Positions 41,830-50,679 of a stretch of 64,000 bases of DNA are shown piece after piece. The stretch is taken from the NCBI GenBank assembly GCA_036652055.1, contig JAVVWP010000004.1, positions 1-64,000 of the forward strand, in the 5' to 3' direction. Below the pieces are notes generated by a model. That model was not told the origin of the DNA, ran no database searches, and saw nothing but the letters and a program-made list of their open reading frames with translations. Source of the DNA: Fimenecus sp036652055. Its GTDB lineage: Bacteria > Bacillota > Clostridia > Oscillospirales > Acutalibacteraceae. A program made the position numbers and the translations under genes. Each line of letters opens with the position of its first letter. Positions within the stretch are counted from its first letter, which is position 1.

Positions 41830-44439
41830 TTATTGCTTTGCTTTTTCTGACAATTCATAAAGCCTTGACATAGCTTCGATTGGAGTTAAGGTATTAACAT
41901 CAAGCTTTTTGAGTTCTTCAACGATTTCATCATTATTGTTTGAGCCAAAAGAAAGTTGAATTTCATCTTCATCTATCATTTCTGGCTTAGTTTTTATTAT
42001 TACAGGTAGCCCATCTTTTTCAAGCCCCTCTAAGATTGTTCTTGCTCTTTTAACAACACTATTTGGCACTCCTGCAAGCTTTGCGACTTCAATTCCATAG
42101 CTTCCGTCTGCACCGCCCTTTATTATTCTTCTAAGGAAGGTTATATCATCGCCACGCTTTTTAACGGCAATATTATAGTTTTTTACGCCTTCAATTTCAT
42201 TTTCAAGCTCGGTTAGTTCGTGATAATGAGTTGCAAAAAGTGTTTTAGCACAAAGCTTTTTCTTGTCGTTTGTATATTCTAAAACTGCTCTTGCTATGCT
42301 CATTCCGTCATATGTTGAAGTGCCTCTGCCGATTTCGTCAAGTATTATTAGACTTTTTTGTGTTGCATTTGTTAGAATTTCAGAAACCTCGCTCATTTCA
42401 ACCATAAAGGTTGACTGACCAGAGGACAAATCATCAGATGCACCAACTCTTGTGAAAATGCTGTCTACTATTCCTATTGTTGCACTTGACGCTGGGACAA
42501 AGCTACCCATTTGAGCCATTAGCACAATTATTGCTACCTGCCTCATATAAGTTGACTTTCCTGCCATATTTGGCCCTGTTATAATAGCTGTTCTGCTAAG
42601 CTCACAATCTAAATATGTATCGTTTGGCACAAAGGGAGAGCCACCGAGCATTTTTTCAATTACTGGGTGTCTGCCATCTTTAATCTCAATTATATTACTA
42701 TTATTCACTTCGGGGCGAACATAGTTATTTGTCATTGCAACAAAAGAAAGCGAACAGATAACATCAAGCAAAGCGATTGCTTTTGAAGTTTTTTGAGTTC
42801 GTAAATATTGCTCTCCGATTTTTTTACGAACCGAGCAGAACACCTCATATTCAAGGCTTACTATTCTTTCCTGAGCGCCCAAAACCTTTGTTTCAAGGAC
42901 TTTAAGCTCCTCTGTTATGTATCTTTCACAATTTGAAAGAGTTTGCTTTCTAATATAGTTTTCTGGGACTAATTCTTTATATGAATTAAGTATTTCAAAA
43001 TAATATCCAAATACTCTGTTATATCCAATTTTAAGCTTTTTAATGCCTGTCGCATCTTGCTCTTTTGCTTCAAGCTCTGTTAAAAATCCTTTGCCACCAG
43101 CAACGATTTTTCTAAGCTCGTCAAGTTCACTGTTAAAATCATCTTTTATCATTCCACCATCACGAACAGAAAACGGTGCATCATCGCTTATTGCTTCATT
43201 TACAAGAGAATACACATCATCTAAAATGTCAATATCATTGTAAATCGACTGCAAAAGCTGTGAATTTGTACCTTTTAAAAGTTCTTTTATTTTTGGCAGC
43301 GGTGAAAGTGTTGTTTTTAATGACAATAGCTCTTTTGCATTAGCGGTATTATAGATTACCCTTGTCATAAGGCGTTCCATATCATATATATCTGTAAGAA
43401 GTGCTATTAGTTCTTCACGAAGAATTGTATTGTTATAAAGTTCTTCAACTGCATTATGCCTTTTAATTATGTTGATTGTATCATAAAGCGGACACTCTAC
43501 ATAACTACGCATTAGACGCTTGCCCATTGCTGTTTTTGTTTTATCAAGTACCCATAAAAGCGAGCCTTTTTTCTCTCTATCTCGCATTGTTTCAGTTATT
43601 TCAAGATTTCTCCTTGTAGAAATTCCAATTTTCATAAACTTAGAGTTTTTATAAAAATTAATTTCCTTAATATTGCTAATATCTGACTTTTGTGTTTCGC
43701 AAAGATATTTGAAAGTTGCTCCTAAAGCACAAACTGCACTTTTTTCATTATCAAAATCCAGCTTTTCGATTTCTAACTGACTAAAATGCGTTTTTATTAT
43801 TTCTTTTGAACTTTCAAAATCAAAATCGTTTGATGATAAAGTTTCAACGGTTACATCAAGCTTTTTTGAGATAAATGAATTTAGTTTTTTAAGCGTTACC
43901 GCTTCTTTATTCATTAAAATTTCGCTTGGCATATATCTTGCAAGCTCATCAACCGCTTTTTCGTCAACACTATCTGAAAATGAAGTTAAATAAAGCCCAC
44001 CTGTTGAAATATCAGCAAAACAAAGCCCTATACTGTCAAACATCATAACGCAGGCAGCAAGGTAATTGTTTTTTGTTTCGTCAAGCATATAGCTTTCGAT
44101 GACCGTTCCTGGAGTTATAACTCTGATTACATCACGCTTTACTATGCCTTTTGCAAGCTTTGGATCTTCCATCTGCTCACAAATTGCAACTTTATAACCC
44201 TTAGCTACAAGCCTTGCTATGTAAGAATCGGCACTGTGAAAAGGAACTCCGCACATTGGTGCTTTTTCATCTTGCCCACAATCTCTGCCTGTTAAGACAA
44301 GTTCTAATTCTCTTGAGGCTGTTTTTGCATCTTCAAAAAACATTTCATAAAAGTCGCCAAGGCGAAAAAGCAGAATTGTATCACTATAATTCTGCTTTAC
44401 TTCAAAGTATTGCTTCATCATTGGAGAAAGTTCTGCCAT
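41830..44439 (-). CDS. mutS: DNA mismatch repair protein MutS
   Basis: An 869-residue MutS1. The N-terminal mismatch motif is FRLGDFYEMF (Phe-x-Glu wedge), Walker A GPNMAGKSTYMRQ (around residue 626), Walker B LIILDEIGRGTSTYDG, and ATHYHELTEL follows. It recognises mispairs and recruits MutL, encoded 31 bases downstream. The beta-clamp-like tail region SFGSNNNDEIVEELKKLD is present. RBS AAGGTGAAATGG. Confidence 0.98.
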   Translation of the reverse strand: MAELSPMMKQYFEVKQNYSDTILLFRLGDFYEMFFEDAKTASRELELVLTGRDCGQDEKAPMCGVPFHSADSYIARLVAKGYKVAICEQMEDPKLAKGIVKRDVIRVITPGTVIESYMLDETKNNYLAACVMMFDSIGLCFADISTGGLYLTSFSDSVDEKAVDELARYMPSEILMNKEAVTLKKLNSFISKKLDVTVETLSSNDFDFESSKEIIKTHFSQLEIEKLDFDNEKSAVCALGATFKYLCETQKSDISNIKEINFYKNSKFMKIGISTRRNLEITETMRDREKKGSLLWVLDKTKTAMGKRLMRSYVECPLYDTINIIKRHNAVEELYNNTILREELIALLTDIYDMERLMTRVIYNTANAKELLSLKTTLSPLPKIKELLKGTNSQLLQSIYNDIDILDDVYSLVNEAISDDAPFSVRDGGMIKDDFNSELDELRKIVAGGKGFLTELEAKEQDATGIKKLKIGYNRVFGYYFEILNSYKELVPENYIRKQTLSNCERYITEELKVLETKVLGAQERIVSLEYEVFCSVRKKIGEQYLRTQKTSKAIALLDVICSLSFVAMTNNYVRPEVNNSNIIEIKDGRHPVIEKMLGGSPFVPNDTYLDCELSRTAIITGPNMAGKSTYMRQVAIIVLMAQMGSFVPASSATIGIVDSIFTRVGASDDLSSGQSTFMVEMSEVSEILTNATQKSLIILDEIGRGTSTYDGMSIARAVLEYTNDKKKLCAKTLFATHYHELTELENEIEGVKNYNIAVKKRGDDITFLRRIIKGGADGSYGIEVAKLAGVPNSVVKRARTILEGLEKDGLPVIIKTKPEMIDEDEIQLSFGSNNNDEIVEELKKLDVNTLTPIEAMSRLYELSEKAKQ

Positions 44440-44477
44440 TTCACCTTATGCTCCTTATAATTTAATGTTTTATAATC

Positions 44478-44900
44478 TTAGTGGCTGCATCCGCCGCCGC
44501 ATGATGAACAGCAATCGCCGTCACATTCGTGAGCAGGAGGAGTTGGATCACAAGTTTCAGGATTTTCACCATTTACGCACATTGCAAGAATGCCTGTAAG
44601 ATAGTTCATCATATCGTCTACTTCTTTGCGTGCAACTTCATATTTTTGCATATTTTCATTTGTCATAATCTCGGTGTAAATGCCTTGGAATTCTTGGTTA
44701 TAGCTTTCAAGCTTTCCTGCGTCAGGATTTTCTGATTGCTCTTCTGTTTGATATGACATTTGAATAAGACGAACTTTTCCCATTAATTCATTTAACTTTT
44801 CGTCTGCCTCGTTTGCTTTTCTTGCTTCTTCAAATTTTAAATAGGTTTCTCCCTGTTGTATTGCAACACCAAGCTGCCTTGCAATTTGTTCGATTTCCAT
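44478..44900 (-). CDS. YlbF/YmcA family protein with Cys-rich tail
   Basis: A 140-residue helical protein matching the YlbF/YmcA family (DUF964): FEEARKANEADEKLNELMGKVRLIQM (in part) and KYEVARKEVDDMMNYLTGIL. In Bacillus, YmcA, YlbF and YaaT form the Ric complex, which binds iron-sulfur clusters and helps RNase Y maturation of mRNAs. The tail here carries Cys108, 117, 126, 130, 131, 134 and 138 plus His124 and His140, a plausible cluster or metal site. It sits between miaB and mutS, the same place as ymcA in Bacillus. RBS is AAGGAGAAC. Confidence 0.8.
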   Translation of the reverse strand: MEIEQIARQLGVAIQQGETYLKFEEARKANEADEKLNELMGKVRLIQMSYQTEEQSENPDAGKLESYNQEFQGIYTEIMTNENMQKYEVARKEVDDMMNYLTGILAMCVNGENPETCDPTPPAHECDGDCCSSCGGGCSH

Positions 44901-44948
44901 AATGTTCTCCTTAAAAATTTTATTTTAAATAACCCAATTAGGGATAAT

Positions 44949-46190
44949 TTACAGTGATTTTTTACTTTCTAATCTCTTTGTGACTTCTTCTTGAGCGTCG
45001 CAAAGTTCTTTGAACCATTTACCCTTTTCTTCTTTTGTGACATTATCTTTAAAGGTCGCAGCTTTAGTGCCTGTCCTTTTTGAATATATGAAAGTGAACA
45101 GTGAAGAAAATTCGACTTCTTTTATTAATGAGATTGTATCTTTAAATTCTTCATAAGTTTCCCCAGGAAAACCAACAATAACATCACTTGTAAGCGATAT
45201 ATCAGGGATTTTTGACTTTGCATATGAAACAAGGTCTAAATATTTTTTTCTGTCATAATGCCTATTCATCTCTTTTAAAACCCTATCGTTTCCTGACTGA
45301 AAAGGCAAATGCAACCGCTTTTCAACTTTTTCACATTCAGCAATTGTATCAATAAGTTCATTTGTGCAGTCCTTTGGATGAGAGGTCATAAAACTTATTT
45401 TAAAGTCACCGTCAATATTATTTATCTCACGAAGCAGAGCTGAAAAGTTCATTTCTGTTTCATTGTTTTTACCGTATGAATTAACATTTTGACCTAAAAG
45501 AGTTATCTCTTTATATCCTGCTGCTACGATTTCACGAGCTTCATTTATAACATCTTGTGGCTCACGGCTTTTCTCCCTGCCCCTTACATATGGCACAATG
45601 CAGTATGTGCAAAAATTATCACAGCCATACATAATTGGTAGCCACGCCTTTTCAGAACGCTCACGATAAACCGGAACATCTTCTGATATTTCGATTTCAT
45701 TATCGGGGGCAAACACAACTCTCTTACCGCTATGAATTGTATTGTATAACAGCTCGGGGAGCTTATAGGCTACATGAGTTCCAAAAACAAGGTCAACAAA
45801 AGGATAGCTACTATGTATCTTTTCACGAATATGCTCTTGTTGCATCATACAGCCACAAAGAGCAATTATTAAATTAGGATTTGCTTTTTTATAGATTTTT
45901 AATGCCCCAACATTTCCAAACACTCTGTCCTCGGCGTGTTCACGAATTGCACAGGTATTGAAAAGAATTAAATCGGCTTTGGATACTTCATCGGTAAATT
46001 CATATCCTACCTTTTTAAGTATTCCCATAATTCTTTCACTATCGGCAACATTACCCTGACAGCCATAAGTGTGAATGTATGCACGGGGGGATTTATCATA
46101 AAACTTCGCTGACAAAAGCGAGGTCAGCATATCTGCAAATTTTTCTTGCTCTTTTGCATCATCTTTTGATACGGTTGAATTTTTCGACAA
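44949..46190 (-). CDS. miaB: tRNA-2-methylthio-N6-dimethylallyladenosine synthase MiaB, TRAM-less
   Basis: A 413-residue methylthiotransferase. N-terminal UPF0004 domain binds one cluster through Cys44, Cys80 and Cys114 (TYGCQGNVADSE, LFNTCAIREHAEDRV, LCGCMMQQ). The radical-SAM cluster is Cys190, 194, 197 (YGCDNFCTYCIVPYVRG). Downstream motifs ITLLGQNVNSYG and SLTSDVIVGFPGET are intact. The protein stops at KRLESKKSL, where the TRAM RNA-binding domain of usual 440-500-residue MiaB would begin, and only 48 bases separate it from the next gene. Start is TTG at 46190 and uncertain. Confidence 0.93.
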   Translation of the reverse strand: MSKNSTVSKDDAKEQEKFADMLTSLLSAKFYDKSPRAYIHTYGCQGNVADSERIMGILKKVGYEFTDEVSKADLILFNTCAIREHAEDRVFGNVGALKIYKKANPNLIIALCGCMMQQEHIREKIHSSYPFVDLVFGTHVAYKLPELLYNTIHSGKRVVFAPDNEIEISEDVPVYRERSEKAWLPIMYGCDNFCTYCIVPYVRGREKSREPQDVINEAREIVAAGYKEITLLGQNVNSYGKNNETEMNFSALLREINNIDGDFKISFMTSHPKDCTNELIDTIAECEKVEKRLHLPFQSGNDRVLKEMNRHYDRKKYLDLVSYAKSKIPDISLTSDVIVGFPGETYEEFKDTISLIKEVEFSSLFTFIYSKRTGTKAATFKDNVTKEEKGKWFKELCDAQEEVTKRLESKKSL

Positions 46191-46211
46191 GTTTTCGCCA
46201 GTCCCTTCAAA

Positions 46212-47147
46212 TTATGAAATATAAATCGAGTTAAGCCAAGATAAAATATCATTAAATACTATTTCTTTATCGGCTTCATTAAGAATTTCGTGCCTGTCGC
46301 CAGGATATAAAACAACCGTTGGCTCTTTGCCTGACAAAACAAGATTATCAGCAACTGATAAAACTCCCTTGCCATTAAATCCTACTGGATCTTTTGCACC
46401 TGAAATAATCATTATTGGTAAATTTTCAGGAACAGCATCTGCCCAGCCCTCTCTTGACGCTTCATTAGCAAGTGCAAAAAGGTCACGATAACCGCCAAGC
46501 TTTAAGTTAAATCCACAGAGGCTGTCGTTTTGATATTTTTCTTGATTTTGTGTATCCGCTGAAAGCCACGAAAGCTTTCCCTGTCTATCAGGAACCATTA
46601 AATTGCATAGGAAGTTAAAGGTATTTCCAAGTGAGTCTGCACTTGAATTTGCACCAAGCTTTTCTGTTAATTTATCCATTGGCATTTGAAGTGTACTTGC
46701 CATTGCAGGAAGCTCACCTGTGCCACAATAAATTACACCATTCAGTTCATATCCAAAATGAGTTGTATATACTCTTGCACAGAACGAACCCATACTATGA
46801 CCAAAGAGGAAATAAGGTAAATCAGGATATTTGTTTTTCATTATTACTGTTAAAATATGCATATCGTCAACTAAGCGTTTATCGCCATTTTCTTCTGCAA
46901 AAAAGCCGAGGTCTGAAAGTGCATTAACAGATTTTCCGTGACCTAAATGGTCGTTTCCGCAAACTACAAATCCGTTTGATGCTAAAAATGATGCAAACTC
47001 ATCATATCTTTCAATATGCTCTGCCATTCCGTGAGCAATTTGAAAAACACCTATAGGAGTTAACTTATCGTCTTTCCAAATTAGAGTTCTGATTTTATTT
47101 TCACCTGTTGATGAATTAAAGTATGCTTCAGTACGAACTATCGACAT
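46212..47147 (-). CDS. Alpha/beta hydrolase, lysophospholipase-type
   Basis: About 311 residues with no signal peptide. Oxyanion region QIAHGMAEHIERYDEFASFL (in part), nucleophile elbow GHSMGS, later ISGAKDPVGFNGKGV with the acid residue, and catalytic His in YPGDRHEILNE. This is the monoglyceride lipase/lysophospholipase (Hydrolase_4) pattern. Substrate unknown. The ATG at 47147 follows GAAAGGATGTAC; an in-frame start at 47216 is unsupported. It has its own promoter and lies 21 bases ahead of miaB, possibly heading the long run. Confidence 0.85.
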   Translation of the reverse strand: MSIVRTEAYFNSSTGENKIRTLIWKDDKLTPIGVFQIAHGMAEHIERYDEFASFLASNGFVVCGNDHLGHGKSVNALSDLGFFAEENGDKRLVDDMHILTVIMKNKYPDLPYFLFGHSMGSFCARVYTTHFGYELNGVIYCGTGELPAMASTLQMPMDKLTEKLGANSSADSLGNTFNFLCNLMVPDRQGKLSWLSADTQNQEKYQNDSLCGFNLKLGGYRDLFALANEASREGWADAVPENLPIMIISGAKDPVGFNGKGVLSVADNLVLSGKEPTVVLYPGDRHEILNEADKEIVFNDILSWLNSIYIS

Positions 47148-47187
47148 AATGTACATCCTTTCACAGTAACAAAATTTAGCCAAAGCC

Positions 47188-47216
47188 ATAATATCTATAT
47201 AATTTATACTAATCAA
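47188..47216 (-). promoter_or_regulatory. Promoter ahead of the hydrolase-miaB run
   Basis: On the minus strand TTGATT (complement 47211-47216), 17 bases, TATTAT (complement 47188-47193). The remaining bases to 47438 are AT-rich and hold only the SCP2 promoter. Confidence 0.5.
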
Positions 47217-47380
47217 ATCACATAAATATAGATGTTAAATATTATACAATATAATTGATGGTTTGTCATTAGTTTTAACTGTAATATTTATTTTTTATTA
47301 TATATTTTTTATTCTGCATAATTAGGTCGAATTTTGTAAAAGAACATATTTTCATTGGTGATATTGTAGATTAAATATAA

Positions 47381-47409
47381 TTGATATTTTTTTTAATCTG
47401 TGGTAAAAT
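47381..47409 (+). promoter_or_regulatory. Promoter of the SCP2-like gene
   Basis: TTGATA (47381-47386), 17 bases ending TGTGG, TAAAAT (47404-47409). Confidence 0.65.
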
Positions 47410-47438
47410 TAATAAAAACATAAAGGAGCGTTTATTTT

Positions 47439-47762
47439 ATGACATATGAACAAATTATTGCAAAAGTCAAAGAAGTAGCTGAAAATGCTGACACATCATC
47501 AATAAGCGGAACGCTTGCAATTCAAATTAACCTTATTGGCAAAAACATCAAAGGAGTTTTCTACATAGAGGTTAAAGACGGAAAAATTAATGTTGAACCT
47601 TATGATTATCACGACCGTGCTGCCTTAGTAACTGTTGCACCAACTAATTTTATTAAAATTATTGACGGAAAGCTTGATCCTGTTCTTGCTTTTACACTCG
47701 GCAAAGTTTCAATTGATGGCGATTTAGGCGCTGTTCTTCAAATTATAAAATTAATTAAATAA
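47439..47762 (+). CDS. SCP2-like sterol/lipid-binding domain protein
   Basis: A 107-residue single-domain protein with the SCP2 pattern: ISGTLAIQINLIGKNIKGVFYIEVKDG (in part), then VTVAPTNFIKIIDGKLDPVLAFTLGKVSIDGD (in part LAFTLGKVSIDGD) and a last helix LQIIKLIK. SCP2 folds bind fatty acyl or other hydrophobic ligands in a tunnel. Bacteria often carry it alone, with unknown ligand. RBS AAAGGAGCG, own promoter, own terminator. No lipid gene is adjacent. Confidence 0.85.
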   Translation: MTYEQIIAKVKEVAENADTSSISGTLAIQINLIGKNIKGVFYIEVKDGKINVEPYDYHDRAALVTVAPTNFIKIIDGKLDPVLAFTLGKVSIDGDLGAVLQIIKLIK

Positions 47763-47779
47763 TTTTTTGGATTTTATAA

Positions 47780-47817
47780 AAATACTCTTGCTAAAATTTT
47801 AGCAGGGGTGTTTTTTT
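47780..47817 (+). terminator. Terminator of the SCP2-like gene
   Basis: AATACTCTTGCTAAA pairs with TTTAGCAGGGGTGTT (G-U pairs and small mismatches), followed by seven T. Confidence 0.85.
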
Positions 47818-47859
47818 ATATTATTACAGTTTTTCTCTAATATTCGCCTTTTTTTCGTT

Positions 47860-47888
47860 TTGCATTTTTTATAATAATGAAGTATAAT
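47860..47888 (+). promoter_or_regulatory. Promoter of the DUF4080 radical-SAM gene
   Basis: TTGCAT (47860-47865), 17 bases, TATAAT (47883-47888), about 30 bases before the chosen ATG. Confidence 0.6.
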
Positions 47889-47918
47889 ATTTTTATAGAA
47901 ATAACTTTAGGAGAAAAT

Positions 47919-49625
47919 ATGAACGCTGTAATTTGCTCATTAAACTCAAAATATATTCATTCCTCCCTTGCACCGTGGTGCCTTTTTGCAGGGGTTAAAG
48001 AATATTGCGAAAGCGACATAAATGCAAGCGTAATTGAGGGTACGATTAACGAGCCTATAAATAATATTATTGATAGAATTATAAAATCAAGTCCTGATGT
48101 TATTGGATTTTGCACCTATATTTGGAATGTTTCTAAAGTATATGAAATTGTAAAATCAGTCAAAAAAAGTCTTCCAAAAGCTGTTATTATTTTGGGCGGA
48201 CCTGAAGTTAGTTATAATGCAGAAGAAGTGCTTTTTAATAACAATCTCATTGATTTTGTTTTGTCGGGAGAGGGCGAAAAATCGTTTCCAGAGCTACTTA
48301 CTTCAATTAATACTAATGGCGATTATAAAAAGATTGAGGGCATTTGTTATAGAGATGAAAAAAATATAGTCGTAAACCCTCCCTGCATTTTAAGCTCTGA
48401 TCCTGTTTCACCTTATACAAAAGAATTTTTTGATAGCTTAAATGGTAGGATTTCATATCTTGAAACAAGCCGTGGCTGCCCTTATTCGTGTGCATTTTGC
48501 CTTTCAGGGAGATGTGGTAATGCTCGGTTTTTTGACATTGAGCGTGCTAAAAACGATATAATTTTACTTGCAAACAGCGGTACAAAAACCATAAAATTAG
48601 TTGACCGAACTTTTAATGCAAATAAGAAAAGAGCTAAAGAATTATTTCAATTTATTATAGATAATTATGGTGTAAAAATTCCGAGCAATGTTTGCATTCA
48701 CTTTGAAATTGCAGGAGATATTTTAGACGATGAAACTATTGAAATTTTATCAAAGTCCCCTATTGGTGCAATTCAAATGGAAATCGGGCTTCAAAGCTTT
48801 AATGAGAAAACTTTAACATATATAAATCGAAAAACAAATATAAAAAAACTTAAATCTAACATTGAAAAGCTAATAAAAAGTCACAACATTCATATCCATA
48901 TTGACCTTATAGCTGGGCTTCCATTTGAGGATTTAGAAAGCTTTAAAGACAGCTTTAACACTGCATTTTTGCTTTATCCCGATATGCTACAATTAGGATT
49001 TTTAAAACTGCTTCACGGTGCTGATATGAGAGAAAATGCTGAAAAGTATCCTTGTGAGTTTTCAAAAAATCCGCCATATGAAGTTAAATCAACTCCTTGG
49101 ATGAACGAAAACAGCCTTTCGATTATTCACCTTTTAGAGGACGCTTTAGATAGAATTTATAACAGCGGTCGGTTTAAAAGGACAATAAATTATTTGATTA
49201 ATGAAGTTAAAATTGCTCCATTTGACCTGTTTTTTGGTATATCTGATTATTTAAAAAGTGTTGACACTGATAAAATTTCGCTTGACAAATATACAGATTA
49301 TTTATTTAACTATTTAACATCACTTGATAATGCCGATAAAAAGATTATTCGTGATTTAATGGTCTGTGACAGGCTTTCAACAAATCCATCGGGAACTCTG
49401 CCAAAATCACTTCAAATTGAAGATAAAAATTTAAAAAGGTATAAAACGCTACTAAATATAAAAGTTAATCCTGTTCATAATATTAAAAGAGGAATTGCAA
49501 TTTTATATTCATTAGACGAACTTGTGTTTGTTGATTATATAAATAAAAATCCTATCAGTGGCGAATTTGAAATTAATGTTATGCCATTGTCTGAAGTTTT
49601 AGAAATGACATTTAAGGGGTTGTAG
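47919..49625 (+). CDS. B12-binding radical SAM protein (DUF4080)
   Basis: About 568 residues. The N-terminal cobalamin-binding-type domain (LNSKYIHSSLAPWCLFAG in part, IIDRIIKSSPDVIGFCTYIWNVS in part, VIILGGPEVSYNAEEVL in part) is followed by a radical-SAM core with CPYSCAFC (Cys cluster at about residue 190) and the SPR-like DRTFNANKKRAKELF. The C-terminal about 180 residues match DUF4080. The canonical DxHxxG B12 ligand is not obvious. Function unknown. Start is ATG at 47919, six bases behind TTTAGGAG; the longer reading from 47877 lacks a binding site and overlaps the promoter. Confidence 0.85.
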   Translation: MNAVICSLNSKYIHSSLAPWCLFAGVKEYCESDINASVIEGTINEPINNIIDRIIKSSPDVIGFCTYIWNVSKVYEIVKSVKKSLPKAVIILGGPEVSYNAEEVLFNNNLIDFVLSGEGEKSFPELLTSINTNGDYKKIEGICYRDEKNIVVNPPCILSSDPVSPYTKEFFDSLNGRISYLETSRGCPYSCAFCLSGRCGNARFFDIERAKNDIILLANSGTKTIKLVDRTFNANKKRAKELFQFIIDNYGVKIPSNVCIHFEIAGDILDDETIEILSKSPIGAIQMEIGLQSFNEKTLTYINRKTNIKKLKSNIEKLIKSHNIHIHIDLIAGLPFEDLESFKDSFNTAFLLYPDMLQLGFLKLLHGADMRENAEKYPCEFSKNPPYEVKSTPWMNENSLSIIHLLEDALDRIYNSGRFKRTINYLINEVKIAPFDLFFGISDYLKSVDTDKISLDKYTDYLFNYLTSLDNADKKIIRDLMVCDRLSTNPSGTLPKSLQIEDKNLKRYKTLLNIKVNPVHNIKRGIAILYSLDELVFVDYINKNPISGEFEINVMPLSEVLEMTFKGL

Positions 49626-49639
49626 GGTTTGATGCCCAC

Positions 49640-49900
49640 ATCGAACCGTTGGGGGTTTATTAAATTTGCGGAACGGTCAAGACCGTTCCCTACACTGAAT
49701 TGACAGTCATTCTGAGCTTGCGAAGAATCTCGCCAGTAATCGAGCAATGCTCGCCACTACGATTGATTGGTTAACAGATTATTCGGGCGAACACATAGGT
49801 TCGCCCCTACGATAGGTGGTTTTCTTATATCTTAGTTGCTCCCTCCTTCAGTCAGCTCCGCTGACAGCTTGCCTTTTGAGGAATGTTGGGGTTGCTCCAG
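49640..49900. repeat. Mosaic of palindromic intergenic repeats
   Basis: Four self-complementary units in tandem: GGAACGGTC-AA-GACCGTTCC (49670-49689), CGAGC-AAT-GCTCG (49740-49752), GGGCGAAC-N6-GTTCGCCC (49785-49806), and GTCAGC-TCC-GCTGAC (49851-49865). A GTCATTCTGAGC...GAAGAATCTCG element lies at 49706-49733. No gene is visible. The composition is more GC-rich than the flanks. It looks like dispersed repeats of the REP/MITE kind stacked in one gap. Confidence 0.6.
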
Positions 49901-49932
49901 AGGAAAGAGTAACCCTTAAAATCAGAATAATA

Positions 49933-49973
49933 AAAAGGTCGAAGAACAATTAGTTTTTCGACCTTTGATTTTT
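49933..49973 (-). terminator. Terminator of the trpS-tcdA operon
   Basis: On the minus strand AAAGGTCGAA and TTCGACCTTT form a 10-bp stem with inner AAC/GTT pairing, followed by TTATTATTC. Immediately after the tcdA stop. Confidence 0.88.
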
Positions 49974-50679
49974 AATATTGTATTAAATCCTTAACTACCT
50001 CACCGGCGATTATAAGCCCTGCAACAGATGGAGTAAAGGCGTTGCTTGAAGGAACACGCTTTCGACTATTTTCATCAATAGAACTTTTTATTTTAATTGG
50101 TTCTTCCTTAGAATAAATAACTTTGAGCTTTTTTATTCCTCGCTTTTTAAGCTCTGTTCGCATAGCTTTTGCAAGAGGACAAACAGAGGTTTTAAAGATG
50201 TCAGAAACTTCAAACATTTGTGGACACACCTTATTTCCTGCACCCATTGAGGAAATAATCGGTGTTTTTAATTCATCACATTTCATTACTAACTCAAGCT
50301 TGCCAGTCACTGTATCTATTGCATCAACAACATAATCGTAATTTGAAAAATCAAAATCGCCCGAGCATTCAGGCATAAAGAAAGTTTTATAAATATTAAT
50401 CTTAGCATTAGGATTTATATCTAAAATTCTATCTCGCATAACCTCGACTTTGTATTTGCCTAATGTGCTATGAAGTGCTATTAACTGCCTGTTTAGATTG
50501 CTTTGTGACACTGTATCGTTATCAATTAGGTCAAGCGTTCCTATTCCGCTTCTTGCAAGTGCTTCAGCGGTAAAAGAGCCTACTCCGCCAATGCCAAAAA
50601 TTGCTACTCTCGAATTTTTTAGCTTTTCTATATTTTCGTTTCCAAAAAGAAGTTCTGTTCTTTCGAGCCAATCAGACAT
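49972..50679 (-). CDS. tcdA: tRNA threonylcarbamoyladenosine dehydratase (TcdA/CsdL, ThiF-like)
   Basis: A 235-residue E1-like enzyme. The ATP-binding loop is VAIFGIGGVGSFTAEALARSG (in part GIGGVGS), the catalytic region DNDTVSQSNLNRQLIAL (in part), then YVVDAIDTVTGKLEL, and the late KRVPSSNAFTPSVAGL. TcdA cyclises t6A37 to ct6A in tRNAs. The gene overlaps the RDAC-like gene by eight bases and ends the operon. Confidence 0.9.
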   Translation of the reverse strand: MSDWLERTELLFGNENIEKLKNSRVAIFGIGGVGSFTAEALARSGIGTLDLIDNDTVSQSNLNRQLIALHSTLGKYKVEVMRDRILDINPNAKINIYKTFFMPECSGDFDFSNYDYVVDAIDTVTGKLELVMKCDELKTPIISSMGAGNKVCPQMFEVSDIFKTSVCPLAKAMRTELKKRGIKKLKVIYSKEEPIKIKSSIDENSRKRVPSSNAFTPSVAGLIIAGEVVKDLIQY

